Assembly (NCBI GenBank): GCA_013398955.1
Contig: VWPU01006271.1
Coordinates: 62,001 to 126,000, forward strand
Reading direction: 5' to 3'
Origin: Callaeas wilsoni
Taxonomy: Eukaryota; Chordata; Aves; Passeriformes; Callaeidae
DNA: 64,000 bases
Below are positions 61,741 through 64,000 of the stretch, in pieces; the first letter of the stretch is position 1, and each line of letters opens with the position of its first letter. The notes beneath the pieces are model-generated. The model searched no databases. It was not told where the DNA came from and saw only the letters and a program-made list of their open reading frames with translations. A program made the position numbers and the translations under genes.

Positions 61741-61863
61741 CTGCTGTGCAACAAGAAAGAGCCTGTCAGATGAAATTAAGCTGATTTTACATGGAGGAGA
61801 AAGTCCCTGTTCACCTCACTACGATCTCAGGGAAAGCTCACAGAGAGCCATCCCAATGAGAAG
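61741..61863 (+). other. Exon-like segment flanked by near-consensus splice sites
   Basis: The acceptor GAGGTTCTTCTTTCCAG ends at 61740 and the donor AAG|GTAAGT lies at 61864. The 123-base interval is a multiple of three and has one open frame (RKSLSDEIKLILHGGESPC and onward). It is not in phase with the segment at 60427-60638 if the two are joined directly, where a stop follows after ten codons. It may be an untranslated exon, for example of a transcript running toward SLC45A4, or an lncRNA exon. Confidence 0.35.
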
Positions 61864-61868
61864 GTAAG

Positions 61869-61985
61869 TAGAATAATGGAATTGTAAAATAACCTGAGTT
61901 GGAAGTGACCTACAAGGATCATTGAACCCAGCTCCTGGCTCTGCACAGGACCATCCCCAAGAGTCACACACCATGTGTCAAGAAT
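61869..61985 (-). mobile_element. CR1 LINE tail, directly after a splice-donor-like site
   Basis: TAGAATAATGGAATTGTAAA, then CTCCTGGCTCTGCACAGGAC, is the same tail subfamily as 16892 and 22405, in reverse. It begins five bases after a consensus GTAAGT at 61864. Confidence 0.85.
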
Positions 61986-64000
61986 TCTGATCCAAACATA
62001 TCTCTCCCAAGCACATCACCTGTGCTCTTCTCAGTAGGAAAAGCGAAAGAGCAAGGACTAGTCTGAGCTCCAGTCCCAAAAGAAGCATTCTTAGGGATGT
62101 CTTGAAGGCCTTGCAGGAGACCCCTTGGCTTCTCTTTGATCTCTCAGTAGACCTTAATAGGACCTTCCTGACATGACCTTAAAGCAACCAAACAAATTTC
62201 CCTCTATGTGGTTCAAGTACCCAGGAGCAAAATAGCAGCAAAGGCTTTTGTTTAGAGCAGTTTTACTTCCATCTCCTCCAAAAGAGGACTCTAAAATAGG
62301 CCTAGAAGTGCTTGTTTGTCTCTATAGATGGAGAAAAGTGGAAATTGCTGCAGATCAGTTAAACAGATTCCCCCAAGAGATTTGCCCAGGGGAAGTCCAT
62401 ATGGGAGTAGGGCATGGCATGAAAGCCTTGGGCCAGAGCCCAGCCATTGGCTCATCCATCCTTTGATCCCACAGTCAGCATCCCTCCAGAGAAGGATCCT
62501 TATAAATTCATTCCTGAAGTTCATTAGACAGGAGCTTAGACCAAAGCCCAGTATCCAACCCCTTTATGCTTTGGATAGCTTGGAGACTGCCCAAATCCTG
62601 TCTTCCCAGGGAAGGCCTCTCTTGATTGATTGTATTTAGAGTTGGAAATGCCGCCCTGCACACATCGCTTGGAAAACACGGTGCGCTCAAGACGCCGATT
62701 CAGACGGACTTCTCTGCACAGCTGCCCATTTGCAGAGCATGTGGTGGGAATCTGTTGATAGGTTCTTGACAGAAGTTATGGCTTGTTTATCTGGTAGCTT
62801 TACTTTGTGCCTCCTACCCAACCCGGAAACCCTTCCTCTTCTAACCTCTTGGCCTGCTATTATACACAGAATCCTCTACATGATAATTTTGGTAACCATG
62901 ATTCATCTTACGACAAACACTGCATAAAGCAAACAGATTTGTATTGTCATAATTAAAGCAAACTATTGGATGGTTTATCCATACAATCCTAACAGTTCTG
63001 CCACTGCTAACACTGTACCTGACCTGCAGAGGTTTCAGTAAGTCACTGTAGGGTGTATTAACCCATGGAATATCAAAACAGGCACGACCCTGCTGTTTCT
63101 CAAGGCTGGAAGGACTTGGAAGCCAGAAAGACTTCTTTCTAAGGTTACTGCTTGCCTAATGTAGGTGTGAAAGCCTTTCCCAGTCATCCCAGCATCAACC
63201 TATTTAAACTGGAGCCCTTTTTCAGAAAGCCTGCAGTTCTGCTCTAATTTCTCTGAGGTTTAGAGAAGATACGGCTCCTTCTTTGTCTTTGCAGTGCTAC
63301 GTTCCAAAGCCACAGATATTTGCTCTTTGTCTAACAGATAACTACACCGTGAGATGCCAGACCTTTTTTCCCAGCAAAGGTATTTGTAAACAACCCTCTA
63401 TTCCTGCATTCCAAAAAAAATTAAATCACTGTCTCTTCCTATGAGGCACATTTCCAAGGTCAGTCTCTCTGGTGATTATTTGCTGAGCTTCTTCAGATGT
63501 TTCAGCTGTCCTTTCCAGGTCAAGGCATCAGAGAAAGATGGGGATGGGGGACAGACAGGTGTCAGTCCATCAGTTGATTCAAAGTAGGTTAAACCCCTTC
63601 TTTACACTGGGGCAGAAGTAGGGTGAAACAAGTGGACTGAGAGACACAGTTGATCTTCCAGGACACAGAAGCATGGTGCTTCCCTACCCACCACCCATAG
63701 CTCTAGATCTGCTAGCATCAGTGAGCATCCTTAACGTTTCTGGCTTCCTTTCAGCCACCACACTATCTGTCTAGACCTGCCCAGCAAAGCCCACATACTC
63801 TGCACTTGGAAGCCGTGTGTGAAGCCCTCCCAAGCCCACAAGGATTGGAGGAGTGGGTGGGAGAGTGTTCTCTGTACGTTGTCGCTACCGTTGCCATGTT
63901 TAATACCAACAGCAGCAGCTGCCAGTACAAAGGACGTGGATGTGCCATTTGCAACTTAACTTTCGCAAACAATAGCGCAGCTGTTTGTGCTACGAGATGC
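61986..64000. other. No gene seen at the right edge
   Basis: Unique DNA with frames up to 103 codons and no recognisable coding exon. SLC45A4 would be expected further right if synteny with human holds. Confidence 0.5.

Noticed and set aside
1..64000. Exons of PTP4A3 or SLC45A4 expected from human synteny
   Set aside because: I looked for the phosphatase signature (HCxxGxxR) and for SLC45A4-like transmembrane exons among the open frames and recognised none. Short exons could still have been missed by eye.
1..64000. CRISPR arrays, operons, tRNA or rRNA genes, intact retroviral genes
   Set aside because: No regularly spaced repeats, no polycistronic layout, no cloverleaf and no gag/pol/env-like frame were seen. 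The window is ordinary vertebrate nuclear DNA.

Overview
This window looks like nuclear DNA from a bird. The support is a dense scatter of short, 5'-truncated CR1 LINE tails in both orientations, low coding density, long introns or intergenic DNA, and one clear vertebrate gene. I counted 18 CR1 tails by eye. Many end in, or begin with the complement of, the CR1 3' terminal motif ATTCTRTGATT. The species cannot be fixed from the sequence. Nothing prokaryotic, no operon, no CRISPR array and no RNA gene was seen.

The one confidently identified gene is GPR20, an orphan class A G-protein-coupled receptor. It is encoded in a single coding exon on the + strand at 55269-56330 (353 residues). A textbook 3' splice site sits only 20 bases before the ATG, so at least one non-coding exon lies upstream. 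The best candidate for it is a small isolated CpG island at about 32.80-33.17 kb, with a perfect cAMP-response element (32815-32822) and a GTGAGT donor (32965). That would make the first intron about 22 kb. Two AATAAA sites (56723 and 57411) are candidate 3' ends. In human the order is SLC45A4 - GPR20 - PTP4A3, with PTP4A3 divergent from GPR20. I therefore expect SLC45A4 beyond the right edge and PTP4A3 beyond the left edge, but I recognised no exon of either here.

Layout. 1-32 kb: presumed intergenic DNA with CR1 tails, a CORE-SINE/MIR-like remnant, short tandem repeats and A-rich tracts, plus a small cluster of coding-looking frames with splice-like boundaries at 22.0-23.1 kb that I cannot assign to any family. 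32.8-33.2 kb: CpG island. 33.2-55.2 kb: putative GPR20 intron 1, holding CR1 tails, an old duplicated 95-bp repeat with a B-box-like motif, a possible solo LTR near 40.4 kb, a 33-nt microexon-like segment at 45.7 kb and a back-to-back splice site at 38.9 kb. 55.2-57.4 kb: GPR20 coding exon and 3' UTR. 57.4-64 kb: downstream DNA with two exon-like segments on the + strand (60.43-60.64 and 61.74-61.86 kb), the second flanked by near-consensus splice sites.

Most other open frames are under 190 codons, many begin with non-ATG codons, and their number is what chance predicts in 64 kb of this composition. They are not listed as genes.
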